In this document: positions 10,892 to 22,751 of the stretch, piece by piece
Layout: each line of letters starts with the position of its first letter
Numbering within the stretch: the stretch's first letter is position 1
Origin: Isoetes taiwanensis
Taxonomy: Eukaryota > Streptophyta > Lycopodiopsida > Isoetales > Isoetaceae
Length of the DNA: 64,000 bases
Assembly: GCA_021234155.1 (NCBI GenBank)
Contig: JAJEKV010000239.1
Location: 308,001-372,000 of the forward strand
Direction of reading: 5' to 3'
Program-made: the position numbers and the translations under genes
The notes under the pieces: model-generated
What the model was told of the DNA's origin: nothing
The model's database searches: none
What the model saw: only the letters and a program-made list of their open reading frames with translations

Positions 10892-11382
10892 GTTTACGGT
10901 ACTGCAAAATGAACAAAGCAACAAATTTGATTTCATAAGATAAATTTGCCCGAAATATTTGAAGATCGGGACAAGTAAACCAAAGCGCATTGTTTATATT
11001 CATGTTAAACCTACATCGATTTAGCTTGAAAAATACGGCTTTTCGATTTTTAATCCATAGAACCAGTTCTATTACTTCTTGAATTCATTTTGGTTGAAAA
11101 CACGAGAAAATTAAAACTACAAAATAAAGAAAACAAAACTTACGGAGGCAGATCACATGGATATGCGGTGTTAGAAACCAGTTCAAGCGTTCTTAGCAAT
11201 TGCCAATTTTAGGAAAACAAACCAATTCTTGCTCCACTTTCGGTTAGCCAAGAAACAGGGGAACAAAATGGAGGGAATTTTTGGTACACTCGAATAATGA
11301 CATTTTCTTTAATGATGGCAATCAAAAACTTGCTATAATTAAAATACATAACGTTATATGTAATGTATTGAATGGCCCTTTT

Positions 11383-11796
11383 TTATCACCCTAAGCGTGC
11401 TTATACCCGCCTCAAGAAATTTCTACCTTTGCAAGAAGCCACTATCGATGAGCTTCTTGATTATTACTTAGCAAAATATTTTTTATTGTGTTATGGTACA
11501 GCATCCTTGGAGGTATAGAATACACACAGAAACACCTGAGGCACTATTTTTCCTTTGATCTTAGACTGCTCTTCAAAATCTACAAGAAGAGAGATGTTCT
11601 ATCTTTGTGTGTTTCTTTGCAACATCATATTGAATGGGAAGTAACTGAAGAACCCTTCATTTTTTCAAATCCGAAATGGAGAAGCCTGTCTCATTTAAAG
11701 ATGAAGTTCTTATATATCCTTTTCTGGTCTCAAGGCATTGTAGAGAACACTAACCAATTGCAGTGGCAGTATCTTTGGTTTGCAAAAAGCCGATAA
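11383..11796 (+). pseudogene. Unidentified coding-like remnant
   Basis: The plus strand reads FYHPKRAYTRLKKFLPLQE and then ATIDELLDYYLAKYFLLCY from about 11383. After a stop, a second open frame (11488-11796) includes HIEWEVTEEPFIFSNPKW. The amino-acid composition looks protein-like and the codon pattern is not random, but I recognise no family. It may be a captured gene fragment. It lies upstream of a plus-strand Helitron terminus at 13749, but no matching 5' end was found to prove it is cargo. Confidence 0.3.
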
Positions 11797-11799
11797 TGC

Positions 11800-13405
11800 C
11801 GTCAAGGCCCAACTGTAAGCTATTGACATTTTAGCGGGGATGCTAAAAGTCTTACGATCTAGATTAGACTATAAAAGCAAAGATGTTGACTCAGTTAATA
11901 AAGAAAAATTTTCCACATTACTTCAACGTATTTAAGCTTGATAAAGATTTCTATGCTTGAGTTATACATGGCCACCTTCTTTAAATTGAAAAATCAATTG
12001 CATTGAACTGGGGGTTAAGTTTACTTTAGCTATTTACTCTAGCTATTCATTAAAGAAGCAGCCTTAGGAATGAACACTTTTGGAATGATGCTAGGATCTG
12101 AACAACTCTGTAGTTGAACTAAATATATGACATTTGTATTTGTAAAGTGTATCTTGGTTTAGGAGATACAGAAGAGAATTTAATCTTTAAATGTTTAAGT
12201 AAAAAGAAATTCAGTTTTGATAGATATTCATCTCTAGAATCTTGAAACCTATTATTTTCCCAGACGGAATTGAGATGTTAGTTACTTCATTCTCTCCTTC
12301 ATGCTCCAATGTCTTTTTTGACTCTCGGCTGGTCATATTTTCAGATTTTCAACAGGTTTTCAGATTTTCTTGAGGGGTAGGAATCTTTGGGCGATTTTAT
12401 ATATTTGTTGTTGCATTAATATATGCTAATTCTTATAGTTGTCCATGCTTCCATACTTAGTAGTAAAACGTCAATACAAATACATTTTAATAACGAAATA
12501 TATATCGTTTCAAAATGTCAGGAGAAATATATTGACATGGAAAGATGGAAAGAGAGAAGATCATTCCAAAAAAAAAAGAATTAGACTGTCCAAAATGCAA
12601 AGAATTTGTTTATATTTCAAATTGTACAACAGGCAGATAAACATCAATAATCACCTTCTTTCAAGGAATGCTTGATTTTTCTATATAACACAGAGGACTT
12701 TACCTCTCTTTCTTATCCCAATATTGTTTGAGAAAATGAGATTCCACATCTGTTTCTAATTAGAAATATCCCTGGCTTTGCAATAAAAAACCAGAAGCTC
12801 TATGACATCGTGCTATGTCATGATGAGATGCTTCAATGCATATTGTAAAAGGAAGTGTTGTGTTATGATGAAAGGATGTGTCAGTCAACCGGAGAACATG
12901 ATCTAATGTTGAAATCCCAATATTTTTCTATCCATGTCTCATGAGAAAGTGATTTAACGTTGAGATTCCATTAACATGATTTAATGTTGAAATTTCACCA
13001 ACATTCTTCTATGCCATGTCTCCAAAGCTTTTAAAAAAAGAACTTAGTTTGTTTTTTCATAATTTAACACTAGCACACATAGCATAAATATATTACGAAA
13101 ATCCATTAAGCCCATCTTTCATATTTTGCAATGTTCCATATTTGATTGGCAAGGGTCATGAACACATGTTTCATATTTTATTTGCACAACATTCAAGTAC
13201 TTTTAAGGCTGTGTAAAGTACTTTTAGTGTTAGCTATAGATAAAGGTGTAACACACAATGAACAAATTATCTGTGGTCACACAAAATAATGCAATGCCTT
13301 CAAAAGGGTACATGGTGTTCTTCACAACGCATTCATAGACACAAGGCACATCCACATTCATATATACAAGCAACAAGAGATGACACATCCATAGCCACAA
13401 CACAT
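11800..13405. other. AT-rich non-coding stretch
   Basis: No gene is recognisable. There is a loose duplication near 12895-13020, where ACATGATCTAATGTTGAAAT and ACATGATTTAATGTTGAAAT recur about 75 bp apart, and the rest is low-complexity AT-rich sequence. Confidence 0.5.
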
Positions 13406-13545
13406 CCACATTAATTACAAGCAACGTGCAACAATATGAGATTTAGTACACAACATCAACAACTCATAGACATAGCCACATTAATTACAAGCAACGAGCA
13501 ACAATATGAGATTTAGTACACAACATCAACTCCTCATAGACATGG
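13406..13545. repeat. 70-bp tandem duplication
   Basis: Two near-identical copies (13406-13475, 13476-13545) share CCACATTAATTACAAGCAAC and GAGATTTAGTACACAACATC. A further short direct repeat (GATGATCCAATGGCCTA) follows at about 13565-13625. Such duplications are common near Helitron 3' ends, and one lies at 13720-13749. Confidence 0.8.
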
Positions 13546-13719
13546 CCACTTGCAAAAGTTTCCAAAATGATCCAATGGCCTAAACTTGCAATCTGCAGGT
13601 TCCCAAGATGATCCAATGGCCTAGAAATTATTGTATGCAAATGTACAGTTCTAATGGCCTAGAAGTTACTTTAGGCAAATGCGCAAGTTCCCAAGTTCCA
13701 GCACTAGGTTCCAAATTTT

Positions 13720-13749
13720 GCCCGTGAACGCGGGCACGCAGATTATTAG
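13720..13749 (+). mobile_element. Helitron 3' terminus (plus strand), 5' end not found
   Basis: The hairpin GCCCGTGAACGCGGGC (13720-13735) is followed by a short spacer and TTAG, then T at 13750. This is the plant Helitron 3' layout except that the canonical CTAG reads TTAG. The 5' TC end upstream could not be placed. Confidence 0.55.
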
Positions 13750-14940
13750 TAATAAAGTAATGTTACTAAGTGGGTTAACGTGTTGAATCACTGTAAGCAA
13801 TTTTTACCACAATCTACCATCATAGTTCTTTATAGTAGTTAGTTTATTTATTTTTGTACCATGTTTTATTGCTACTCTTTTTAATAGGTGGTTTATTTAG
13901 TTTATAACTCTAATGGGTTCATAAAGAAAAAATCTAAAAAACATGAGCCATAATTTCCAGAGTACCATCTTTTTTCGGCATGCCTCTCTTTCTAGAAATA
14001 TCTGCACGAGCATCACAATGTGACCTGTCTTGGCGAGTTTGCAATATCTCAGATGACACCTCCGCAGAACTGCCAGTGTCAAGTCAAACATCCTCCCTCA
14101 TCTAAGCAGTGTAAGAATAAATTAGTGCAATTGTGATGTAACCATTCAAAATATACAATATATGAAAAGGCAAGCAAAAAGAGGGACCGTAAAGAGCGCA
14201 AAACTTCCGATCCACTCCTCTAGACAAGTCCCCTGCACTTTCGTCGAGAACAAAACGCAGGGAAGCATGAATCGTGAGACATAATCTGTAGCGAAATCAG
14301 AGCAGGAATTCCAATTGCCCCTGTTGTTCAACCTAGGCATAGAGATGGATATGCTTGGAGTAATAGCAGTGCTTGGGCTACAGGGATTCATGCACAAAAC
14401 TAACAAGCAAAATCTGAAGGCATACCTGCAAGAGGCTGTATTGATGATCTGCTCTCTACCATCGCTATCCTCATTCTATAGAACTAAACATATACAAACA
14501 CCCATCCTCGAATCCGAATTTGCCATCCCTCTCCACCAAATATGGAAACCATGTGCGAGATTGGGCTCCGTGATCTCCACGCGGTTGGAGAACTGGGAAG
14601 GGCCTTGCTTCTCTCGTCTACGTTTTAGGTTGTTAACAAATGGAAAGCTAGGAAAAACCAGACTAGAGACATTGCAAAAATGGGCTATTGGAATAATGCA
14701 ACTTCGTATTTAGGGTGTATTATCATTTGGGGTGTATTAAAATTTTTGAATCATTGGATGCGGGCACATTGCACGACATATTCCAGATTATCAAATTCCA
14801 GCCCTCGAATTGAAGTCAAGATGTGGTCAAATCCCTTCTCTTTGATCTACCCCTCACAATATTAACCATTGATTAATCCCACAACAATAACTTCATTCAC
14901 AAATGATTGAATCAGCAACCACCACATAAATTACAATGAG
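13750..14940. other. Non-coding stretch with no recognisable feature
   Basis: Short open frames occur on both strands but none resembles a known protein. I see no terminal repeat or structured RNA before the hairpin block at 14941. Confidence 0.4.
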
Positions 14941-15046
14941 CCTGGGGAGTCGAACCCCAGTATAAATTCCCATGCTCATCCAAGCATACCAGACATCCCA
15001 CAAAAGGGATGACTGGTATGCCCAGGGGCCGAAGCCCACTAACATA
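14941..15046 (-). repeat. tRNA-like/SINE-like hairpin block
   Basis: On the minus strand a perfect T-arm-like hairpin, TGGGG-TTCGACT-CCCCA, covers 14943-14959 and includes the pol III box B core GGTTCGACTCC. Upstream lies a 38-nt near-perfect stem-loop at 14984-15021 (GCATACCAG...CTGGTATGC) and a GGGCTTCGGCCC mini-hairpin near 15027-15038. An A-box-like stretch is poor and about 90 bp from box B, longer than in a tRNA. It could be a tRNA-derived SINE or a decayed tRNA-like leader. It is not a functional tRNA, because no acceptor stem closes. Confidence 0.35.
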
Positions 15047-15049
15047 GCA

Positions 15050-16110
15050 AACAAGTTAGCCCCATTACTTTGCACAATGAAATATCAATAACAATCCAGC
15101 CTATAACACAATTGCCCTTAACCAAATTCAGCAATAACTTAAAAGAAACTTTACAATGTTGAAGGACACTCAACCGGGTGAACGGTTGAGCTCCCCCAAC
15201 ACCAAGCTGCTCCTGCAAGTTGATCAACATTATCACCGGGTCGGTTGCTCGACCATGGTGTACGGCGGCTGTTGGAGGTTCAAATTTTAATCATAAATTG
15301 CTCCGAGAAATGGAATATAGGGTAAGGTATTTGCTAAAATGCTGCACCAACTCATTGAGAAGGATGTCAACCATGTGTTGTCGGTGGCCATATCTGCAAT
15401 AATCGGTGCATAGATTTGGGGTATCGTGAGTCCGGAAGGGTCCAAGGTGCTCTTGATGTTGGCCATGGTTGAGGCGCCCGGTTATGGAGGCGAAAGTGGA
15501 GGCTGACCGAGGTGTAGGGATGATGTGGGCGCAACCAAGGCAAAGGGGCGACCTCAATTCCGGTGGCTATGGCGGACGGCTGAGCAAAGCGGGCGGAGGC
15601 ACACGAGACAAGCAAAACAAGAAAAGAGACGACCGCTTATAACTTTTTAAATTTTAAAAATTTTCTCGTTTAATTTTTTTTTTTTAAAGAAAAAAGGGTG
15701 GAAATACGCGTTTTATACTGGGAGCGGCGTCGGTCCGGTTATATGAAGTTTATCTCATGATTCGAGGCGCCCAAACCCGAGGGGCACCGTTGTTGGGTTT
15801 GGGCCCTTGCTCGACCTTCTTGATGACCCCTAGGGTATTTGGAGTGTGCTTGATCCATTGGAACAAAAATCTCGTCGATCCGAGCTATGTGGAGAAAGTT
15901 ATGGCGACTACAAACTCACACTTTTGACTCCACTTATTGACCTTAACCACACTACTATGGAAACACCCCTCTCCAGCTAGGTCATCCTCTCTTTAACTAG
16001 GCTAGCCAAGGTGCTACTTATAGAGTTGGGATGTCCTATCCTAAGAAAATCTACCATCAACTAGCGAAGTTAGACTATGGCGGTGCAGCAATTTTAGATC
16101 CACCAAAATC
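15050..16110 (-). other. Internal remnant of the outermost LTR element L0
   Basis: This stretch lies on the internal side of the L0 primer-binding site (16111-16123), so it should be 5' untranslated or gag-proximal sequence of that minus-strand element. A minus-strand frame starting near 15478 reads MANIKSTLDPSGLTIPQIYA. I cannot assign it to a family. It includes a T-run and A-run at about 15640-15690. No gag, protease or RT motif is visible. Confidence 0.35.
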
Positions 16111-16123
16111 ATGCTCGATACCA
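16111..16123 (-). other. Primer-binding site of L0 (tRNA-iMet type, one base missing)
   Basis: ATGCTCGATACCA directly left of the L0 LTR reads TGGTATCGAGCAT on the minus strand. This is the plant iMet primer-binding sequence TGGTATCAGAGC with one base lost. It shows that the L0 LTR to the right is a 5' LTR of a minus-strand element. Confidence 0.6.
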
Positions 16124-16124
16124 T

Positions 16125-16564
16125 TGTGATGCTCCTAGAATCCATACGATGCTCCCATCGATAGACACGGGACTTCTTCTCCCACGGCGACTATATCACC
16201 ATGGCAAGGCCCTCCGTCATACTCGGACTACTTGGGATGGCCAAGTATTGGCGAGGATCACGGAGGTGTCATTCGCCCACGTCCTTTATGGGGAATCCTA
16301 TACAAACCGAAGCATACATTTATGTTAGCATACAATCATAGTGCACAATAACGTATTCACCACGAAGGGTGGCCCATCCTCATCATCATGGCAAAGATAA
16401 TCCATCCATAACAAAATGAAATACACAATAACAGGGCACTACCCCGGCTCGAGACTCAAGGATCAACCGGCGGCCCGGGGTCTCAAGATATCAACAGACG
16501 GAAGTATAACATGGCGTTATCGGCATAAGACAATGGCTAGGGTTGTCCACTCCATCCGCCCCTT
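16125..16564 (-). mobile_element. L0: interrupted 5' LTR of an older minus-strand element, PBS-proximal part
   Basis: It begins TGTGATGCTCC right after the PBS and resembles the L1 LTR (shared GGGAATCCTA, GGTTGTCCACTCCATCCG). It stops exactly at the L1 insertion. The text then resumes at 48887 with CCCTC and GTGCACACTTTG, in the same order as in the L1 LTR near 16975-17000. L1 thus landed inside an LTR of its own family. Confidence 0.7.
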
Positions 16565-18225
16565 TGTGGCGTCCCCTACTCAGTATACGGTGCACTCACC
16601 GTGATACAAACAGGAGTTCATCCCCATACCAGCTCCATGCTATCTGGGGCCCTTCACATGACATCGTGATCCGTGGCGGGTGCCGGTGGGAAGAGTGAAG
16701 GGTCATTGCACCGTCTCCCTCGGGGCCTACCTAGCTGCGAAGCGTAAACATACATGTCAGTAGCACATACATCAACATCATATGACCATCACGAAGGATG
16801 GTCCTCCACATATCTGCATCGACAAAGATCAGCACATCACATAGGGAATCCTACCCGTGGCTCGACTCAAAGGGATGATCGACGGCAGGTCTCGAGAGTT
16901 CATTGCGCATGCAGAATTCATGGCAATGGATTGGGCTGGCATATGAACATGGCTTAGGGTTGTCCACTCCATCCGCCCCTCCTCGTGCACACTTTGCGAG
17001 TGGTGCGAAAAGTGTCGGGACTGACGATCAGAGCCACGGATGCATAGCCAAAAGGGCTACTCCACGGGCTCATCCTCCCGGTTCGATGGGGCAGGTAAGG
17101 ATCACTCCCTCCAGAGGTCTACATGCTGACTCAAAGGTGACTAGAGGGCCACCGCCGATTCGATTATTGAACCCTTTGGAAAGTGAACACCACTTCACGG
17201 GCCGAGCCCATGCCTTGCCCACACGCAGTGGGCAAGCCATTAGACCTAGTCACAATGATCCCCGGTAGGCTTTTACACACCGGAGGGATTGTTCAAGAGT
17301 TAGGGCATGAACCTCCTTCTCACCCGGGATCGGCCCCTTCACCCACATCCCGGTGTGGCTCTTGTGCACCTGTGGCGAATCTATATGGTGCTAGAGAGGC
17401 TAATCTAGGAGCATCCACTACCAAGCTTTAGGTCTCTACCCCCCCTTCCCAATACAAGGAGTCATAGAGGTACATCATCCACATACATCATACGAGAACT
17501 AAAGAACAAGATCTAATCTATATCATAGAGGTAGGTTCTTTAGTTAGAATCTGCTATCTAGAGATCTAGAGGGCTGCTATGGGCAATTTAAGAGGCTAAC
17601 CCTACTGCTTCGATGGCTAAAAGAGGGTTTAAGCTATTAAATTGCCTAAATACCTGATCCTTGAGGGACTCCTCCTGACCTGAGCTCGACCATCCTGCTG
17701 AAACGCTCGAATCACGGGAAACTAAGGTTACAGTTCACTCCAGCAGAAGTTCTGGGATGCGGTTTTGGCTCTTGAGGCAGCCAAAACGGAGTTCTAAAGC
17801 CCTAGAAACGAAATTGGGCAAGTTAGGGTTTCCCCTCCTAAATAGACATGGGGTTGGTTAGGGTTTCCAATTATCTCCTCTTGGCATGTGGGATAATTGG
17901 GAATGGGCCCACTTGCCATTAATGGCTAGGTGGCAAAATGTGCCCACATGGAAATGTGTGCACATTAATGAAGGTGCACATTGGAAAATGTGCACATTAA
18001 TTGCACCTATAGGTATGGCCCACTTGGCATAAGGTGTCCATATGGAAATGTGTGCTCACATTAATGTGTACATTGGTAAATATGCACATTAATGCCAATG
18101 CACCCCTAGGGCTACCCACTTGGCTATATGTCACAGACACGCCGGTCGATGATGATGCGGTATGCAGGATTTGGCAAAGACTGATACGCCCGGGACCGTT
18201 ATCTTCGCGGCTTTGGAACGCCACA
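16565..18225 (-). mobile_element. L1 3' LTR (1661 bp), minus-strand chromovirus
   Basis: It starts TGTGGCGTCCCC and ends GGAACGCCACA, making the inverted TGTG...CACA ends of a retroviral-type LTR. The sister LTR at 47223-48886 is 1664 bp and collinear throughout. The flank to the left is CCCTT, and to the right of the sister LTR CCCTC, a 5-bp target duplication with one mismatch. The AT-rich portion at about 17930-18110 repeats GTGCACATTAATG-like units in both LTRs. Confidence 0.88.
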
Positions 18226-18238
18226 TTCTCCCCTTGAA
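18226..18238 (-). promoter_or_regulatory. L1 polypurine tract
   Basis: The minus strand reads TTCAAGGGGAGAA and runs straight into TGTGGCGTTCC of the 3' LTR. A purine-rich run next to the 3' LTR is the plus-strand priming site of LTR elements. Confidence 0.75.
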
Positions 18239-18268
18239 ATGATGTCGTCCATAAAGATCGTGGGTCTC

Positions 18269-20702
18269 TATTGCCCATTTTTGGCAACATGGACCAGCAT
18301 CTATGTTTCAAAACCTTTGATCCATTTACGTTTTCTTTAAGGAAAAGTTCCGTGCTATTGTGATCCCATCGAGTTTGGAAGACATTTGACCAAGATTGGA
18401 AGACATTGGGGATCTCCTATTATGGCCTAGTCTTTTCCTTGAGGTAAAACGCCTTTCTAGACACATTCCCATTTGTTTAACATTTTCCTTTGATTTGAAG
18501 ACCAGGCAAAGGCTATAGCAAGTTTATCAAGGAGGCACAAGACATTTTACCAAAGCTCAACCTTATGAAGCTTGCTTGAGTAGATTGAAGTCACACATAT
18601 GAGGATGCTACCCTAGAAGTGAAATTTGCTCTTGTTCTAGCCTTGAAGTTTGGAAGACCCTTATAGAAGTTTGGAAGACCTTAGGCTTTGAGCAAATCTA
18701 TCTTCACTAGGAGGTATGAATTGAGCCCTAGAAACAATTTGAGATAAGATCAAGTGCTACAGAGGTACCCATCTCTTCTTCATTCCATTCATCTTACATT
18801 CCCCTTTCTATATCCCAAGAGCCTTCAAAACTTTTCCTTCACCATTGTTTCCACTTTTGAGACCTTTTCTCATCATTCTACTACTTATTTTTTATTGATC
18901 CCACCTTCATTTGAGAATTGTCCCCTAGTAATCTTGAAAACCTTCAAAGGCAAGAAAGCTTTTTTCTCATTCTCATTTCATCTTCCTAAACCCTAGTATA
19001 CACCCTTTTCCCATCTTTTTCCTATGACATTTTCACCATCCCTATGTTGCAATATTCATTGACCATGGGTCAAAAGGGACCAAAAATTTAAATGCTTCAG
19101 TTTGACCTAAAACTCTAGATGGAAAGCTTGGAAAAAAAAAAAAGAGCTAACTTGGTCTTTTAAAATTCACAAAAAACCCTTGGGAAGGCCTTCAAAATTG
19201 GATTCTTGGGATGCGTACAAAAAAAAAATAAAAACCTATTCTAGCCTATCTACCCTATCTATTTCTGATAGTTCCAGGTCACCCCCATTTTTTTCCACGT
19301 GGCGTGGGGGCGGACATCTGGTGGGTGTCCCCTCAAGCGTGGCACGAAATTTAATAGTGGGTCCGCATTATTCCTTATATCTGTGGAGCCTCGAACCACT
19401 TCGCCTGTGGGATATATCACCCTTAAGAATTTTCGATGAACCCTAAGAAATAGGGGAACCCGCTAAATCCGCCAATTCGTGCCTAAATTTGATTGAATCC
19501 GCCAATTTCCGCCCAAATTAGCTCCTAAACCTTTTCCAAAACCATGGGGATCCTTTGTGGCATTTGATTCGATGGAAATTGCTCAATTTGGGCCTCAAAT
19601 CACTCAACCGAAGCTAGCTTTTGGGAAGAAACGGTTCTTAAGCCAAAGATTACAGATCAAATCGACACGCCCCTCAGAGATAGACCTCTGTGATCTTGGC
19701 GCACTGCTATTATCTTGATCTGCTCTATTCAGATTTTGCTCTGCTCGCTCGAAATTGAATGATCCGTCGGTGTGACTAGTTCGACATTGAGGCACTCCCC
19801 CGGTTACAACTCAAATAATCATTTCATTTAGCTTCATTGGTAGACCTCGAGATTCTCTAGAGGCTCGAATGGACACGGAATTAAGCCCTCAAGCACTATT
19901 ATATTTTAAGCTTTGGTAATGCCCGGTTGACACTATTAAATTTTTGTATTACATTATTATATTATGATAATGCATAGTCTTTGCCTGGAAAATTATTGTC
20001 ATCATTATACATTCATCTTTGGTAATTCTCGCATTGTTCTTTTAAAGCTAAAATTAAAAAAGCTAAGCCAAAAATATTTATTCCAAGTTATATTCTCTTT
20101 AGGAAGTTGCATTCCATCTTCACAAAAACATTAGAAACCTATACATTTAAAGAAAACATATAAAAGAACTTCTCTTCCATGACTGTTACAGTGGTTATGC
20201 TTTTCTCGAGGTTTTGGCTACTTACAGAGAGAAACTAAAACATCTTTTGCTATTTAAACCCTATGCACGTGATCTAGGGGCTATTGCGAAGTTGCACCGC
20301 ACAGATCCCAACTCAAAATTCCTTATCAAGCTCCATCTGCGAAATTTGGCTCTCTGTTTTGGCACCGCCAACTTTTTGACCGACTTTGACCTAGATTTTC
20401 TCGGCCTTCCCTATTCAAATCAAGTCAAATCTTCACCATCAGTTTCCCCTGCTTGGTTATCATCTATACCACCAATCACATTTCGAAAATCTCACAAGGT
20501 GTGTCTGCGCAAAACCAAATTTTGCTCGACAGCTTTTTTGGGTTCAGGGGACTCTAGTGATTTTGAAGAAACCATTATTTTCAAAATGATTTTTCTCGCT
20601 TCATATGTTGAGGATTGATCACCCTAAGTGATCTGGAGGTCCTAACCAATTTGTTTGAGCTCCCTTGAGGTTAGACTAAAATTCCAGGTTTTAGGCTAAC
20701 AT
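18269..20702 (+). repeat. L2 5' LTR
   Basis: It starts TATTGCCCATTTTTGGCAAC (TGTTGTCC... in the 3' copy) and ends GGCTAACAT. It is collinear with 26687-28400 joined to 31574-32310. A 134-codon open frame inside (20214-20618) is LTR sequence and is broken in the other copy. Confidence 0.88.
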
Positions 20703-20704
20703 TT

Positions 20705-20722
20705 TGGAGGTCCCATCGAGAT
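20705..20722 (+). other. L2 primer-binding site
   Basis: TGGAGGTCCCATCGAGAT begins two bases past the LTR. It starts with TGG, complementary to a tRNA 3' CCA, followed by a T-arm-like complement. It is not the iMet type used by L1. I cannot name the tRNA with certainty. Confidence 0.5.
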
Positions 20723-20742
20723 TCTCACGGAAGTTGAACTCC

Positions 20743-21835
20743 ATGGCACCAAGAAAGATCACGAGCTGAGCCTCTTGAGCAACCCGAGGTAACAGTCAAC
20801 CAGATCTAGTAGGGGTAAGCATGAAAGTGGCTACCAGTTCCACGGCAAATGTTACAAATGTTTTACGCTTTTACCTTTACCAATTTGAGCTCACTATACT
20901 GTTTCCTCCCCTTGTTATGATTCTTCCATGAATGCTAACCATTTCTTGAAAAATTTTGAAGAATATTATGAGGAGCATGGAAAGAAGAAAGGTACCAGGT
21001 TTCTTTGAGTTTATCAAATGCATGAAAGGTGATGAGGCCGGATCTGGTTGGATTTGAAATGTCAATAGGTACTAAGTGGGATGAATTGGAACAAAGGTTT
21101 CATCAAGGTTTGGTAAGACTACTTCACCCGTGATCTTGTTTTTGAGCTCAATTCCTTTTCTATTAAATCTGGTGAAAGTGTGAAAACAAGATGTGGAAAG
21201 ATTTAACTCTTATTTTTGGTGTGTAATAGGAACCATGTTTCCCACCCAACTTTGCATCCGGTTGCTTCCTTTATCGAGGTTTGATGTCCGGGCCTAAGAT
21301 TTATAGAAAGTTATTAAAACTTCAAAAGTTTGGTGAGCTAGATTCAATCCATAAGACATTTGTAAAGGCTGTAGATTTAGTAGAAATGCTAAGCTATTTG
21401 CCTGATGAAGAAGTCAGAGATCCATTCTACCCTCCTCATCATGATACTGAGCACGAGTTACATTATGCTAATGCTGCCCCTGTGTATGCAGTTCAGAAGG
21501 AAAAGAAAAAGCCAAAAAGTGAAGAGCTAGACCCCCTGTTTTAGAAGTGAAATCTGAGATAAGTAAGGTGTCTCAAGCTCTTTTAGAAGTTACCAAACAA
21601 CTCATGGAGTTAAAAATAGTAATGATGCTCTTTCTTCTAGCTCTGCCATACCTGAATGCACAAACTGTGGTAAACCCTATCATAGGGCTGAAAATTGCTT
21701 TGCAAGATCTTGTCCTAAATGCCACAAAAGGGGCCATTTTGGTAGAGAATGTCCTGTTTGTTCTTTTTGCAAAGAGATAGGTCATGAAGAGAAATTCTGC
21801 AGTTGTCAAGAATTACCTTGCAAAGCAAGAAAAAG
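20743..21835 (+). pseudogene. L2 gag, with triple zinc knuckle
   Basis: The ATG at 20743 opens MAPRKIT, which soon stops. The capsid text recovers in shifted frames (NHFLKNFEEYYEEHGKKKG, GTKWDELEQRFHQG). The nucleocapsid part at about 21657-21790 reads CTNCGKPYHRAENC, CPKCHKRGHFGREC and CSFCKEIGHEEKFC, three CX2CX4HX4C knuckles that bind the genomic RNA. Triple knuckles suit the Athila/Tat side of Ty3/gypsy. Multiple stops make it inactive. Confidence 0.75.
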
Positions 21836-22194
21836 GTAAACAGTGTCCAATGTTAGTTTTATTGAGACTTGTGCGTAAGAACAAGAAGAACAAGATGTTA
21901 TGGTTGTGCAAACACGTGCTAGGCTCCATTCAGGTACATCTGCAAGTTCTGTCCCACCAATTGTAGCTCCTAAGGTAACATTTCAGCCAAATCCTCGGGA
22001 TATAGCTCCTCCCCCTGTTCAAAGGTATAAAGTAAAGATTCTCGAGCTTGATGAATTTGAATTACTTATGAAAAACTCCAAGGTTCTTGTAGACTTACTA
22101 ACTTTATTAAGGATTGCACCATCATATGGGGAAAAGCTTATCAAGAATACCCAAAATGTTGAAGAAATTGCTGCGTAAACTTGCAACAACATTT

Positions 22195-22600
22195 CGTAGC
22201 CTTACCCGAGCACATCAAGATCGGGGGTGCTTTTATTTGTAGTGCTACTATAGGTACCTCCCATTTAGATAAGGTTTTGTTGGATGGAGGTTCCTCCCTA
22301 AATGTCATTTCTTATCATGTTATGAAAACATGAATCTCAAAGTAGAAGACAACACTTCTATTGTTCTAAAATCCTTTTCCAATGCTAAGGTAGTACCAAA
22401 GGGAGTGGTGAGAAATGTAATGCATAATCTGGAGGGAATCATTGTCTTAGCTACATTTGTGGTTGTTGATTTTGAGAATGTTAACCATGCTAACATCTAT
22501 GATTTATTATTGGGAAGAAGGTGGATGAAAACAATGATAGATGCTAGGCCTATATGGGTGCGAAGGTATTTGCACTATTTCAAATGGAGCAACTTCCATT
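22195..22600 (+). pseudogene. L2 aspartic protease
   Basis: HIKIGGAFICSATIGTSHLD is followed by VLLDGGSSLNVIS near 22273-22312, where D-G-G-S replaces the usual D-T/S-G-A/S active loop. YDLLLGRRWM near 22500-22530 is the second conserved strand (LLGxPWM). The protease cleaves Gag-Pol. A stop or frameshift after the active loop separates the halves, so it is broken as read. Confidence 0.7.
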
Positions 22601-22751
22601 AAACTGGTAAACCAAACCGACCCATACGCTAACATTAGATTCATAGATGTGGATATTTTTTGCGGGAAGAAGAGTTAGGAGTTTACAGTTTAGGTCTAGA
22701 TGTTGATATAAATACGAAGTTATCAACTTTGCTCATGTAGAGTTCCTGATC

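Noticed and set aside
14941-15046. Functional tRNA gene
   Set aside because: Only a T-arm and unrelated hairpins are present. There is no acceptor stem, anticodon arm or properly spaced box A.
16416-17431. Several open frames of 62-121 codons
   Set aside because: They fall in LTR sequence of L0 and L1, overlap each other, and are not preserved in the sister LTR at 47223-48886.
20214-20618. 134-codon open frame
   Set aside because: It lies entirely in the L2 5' LTR and its sister in the 3' LTR (about 31820-32225) is broken by several indels, so it is not a conserved gene.
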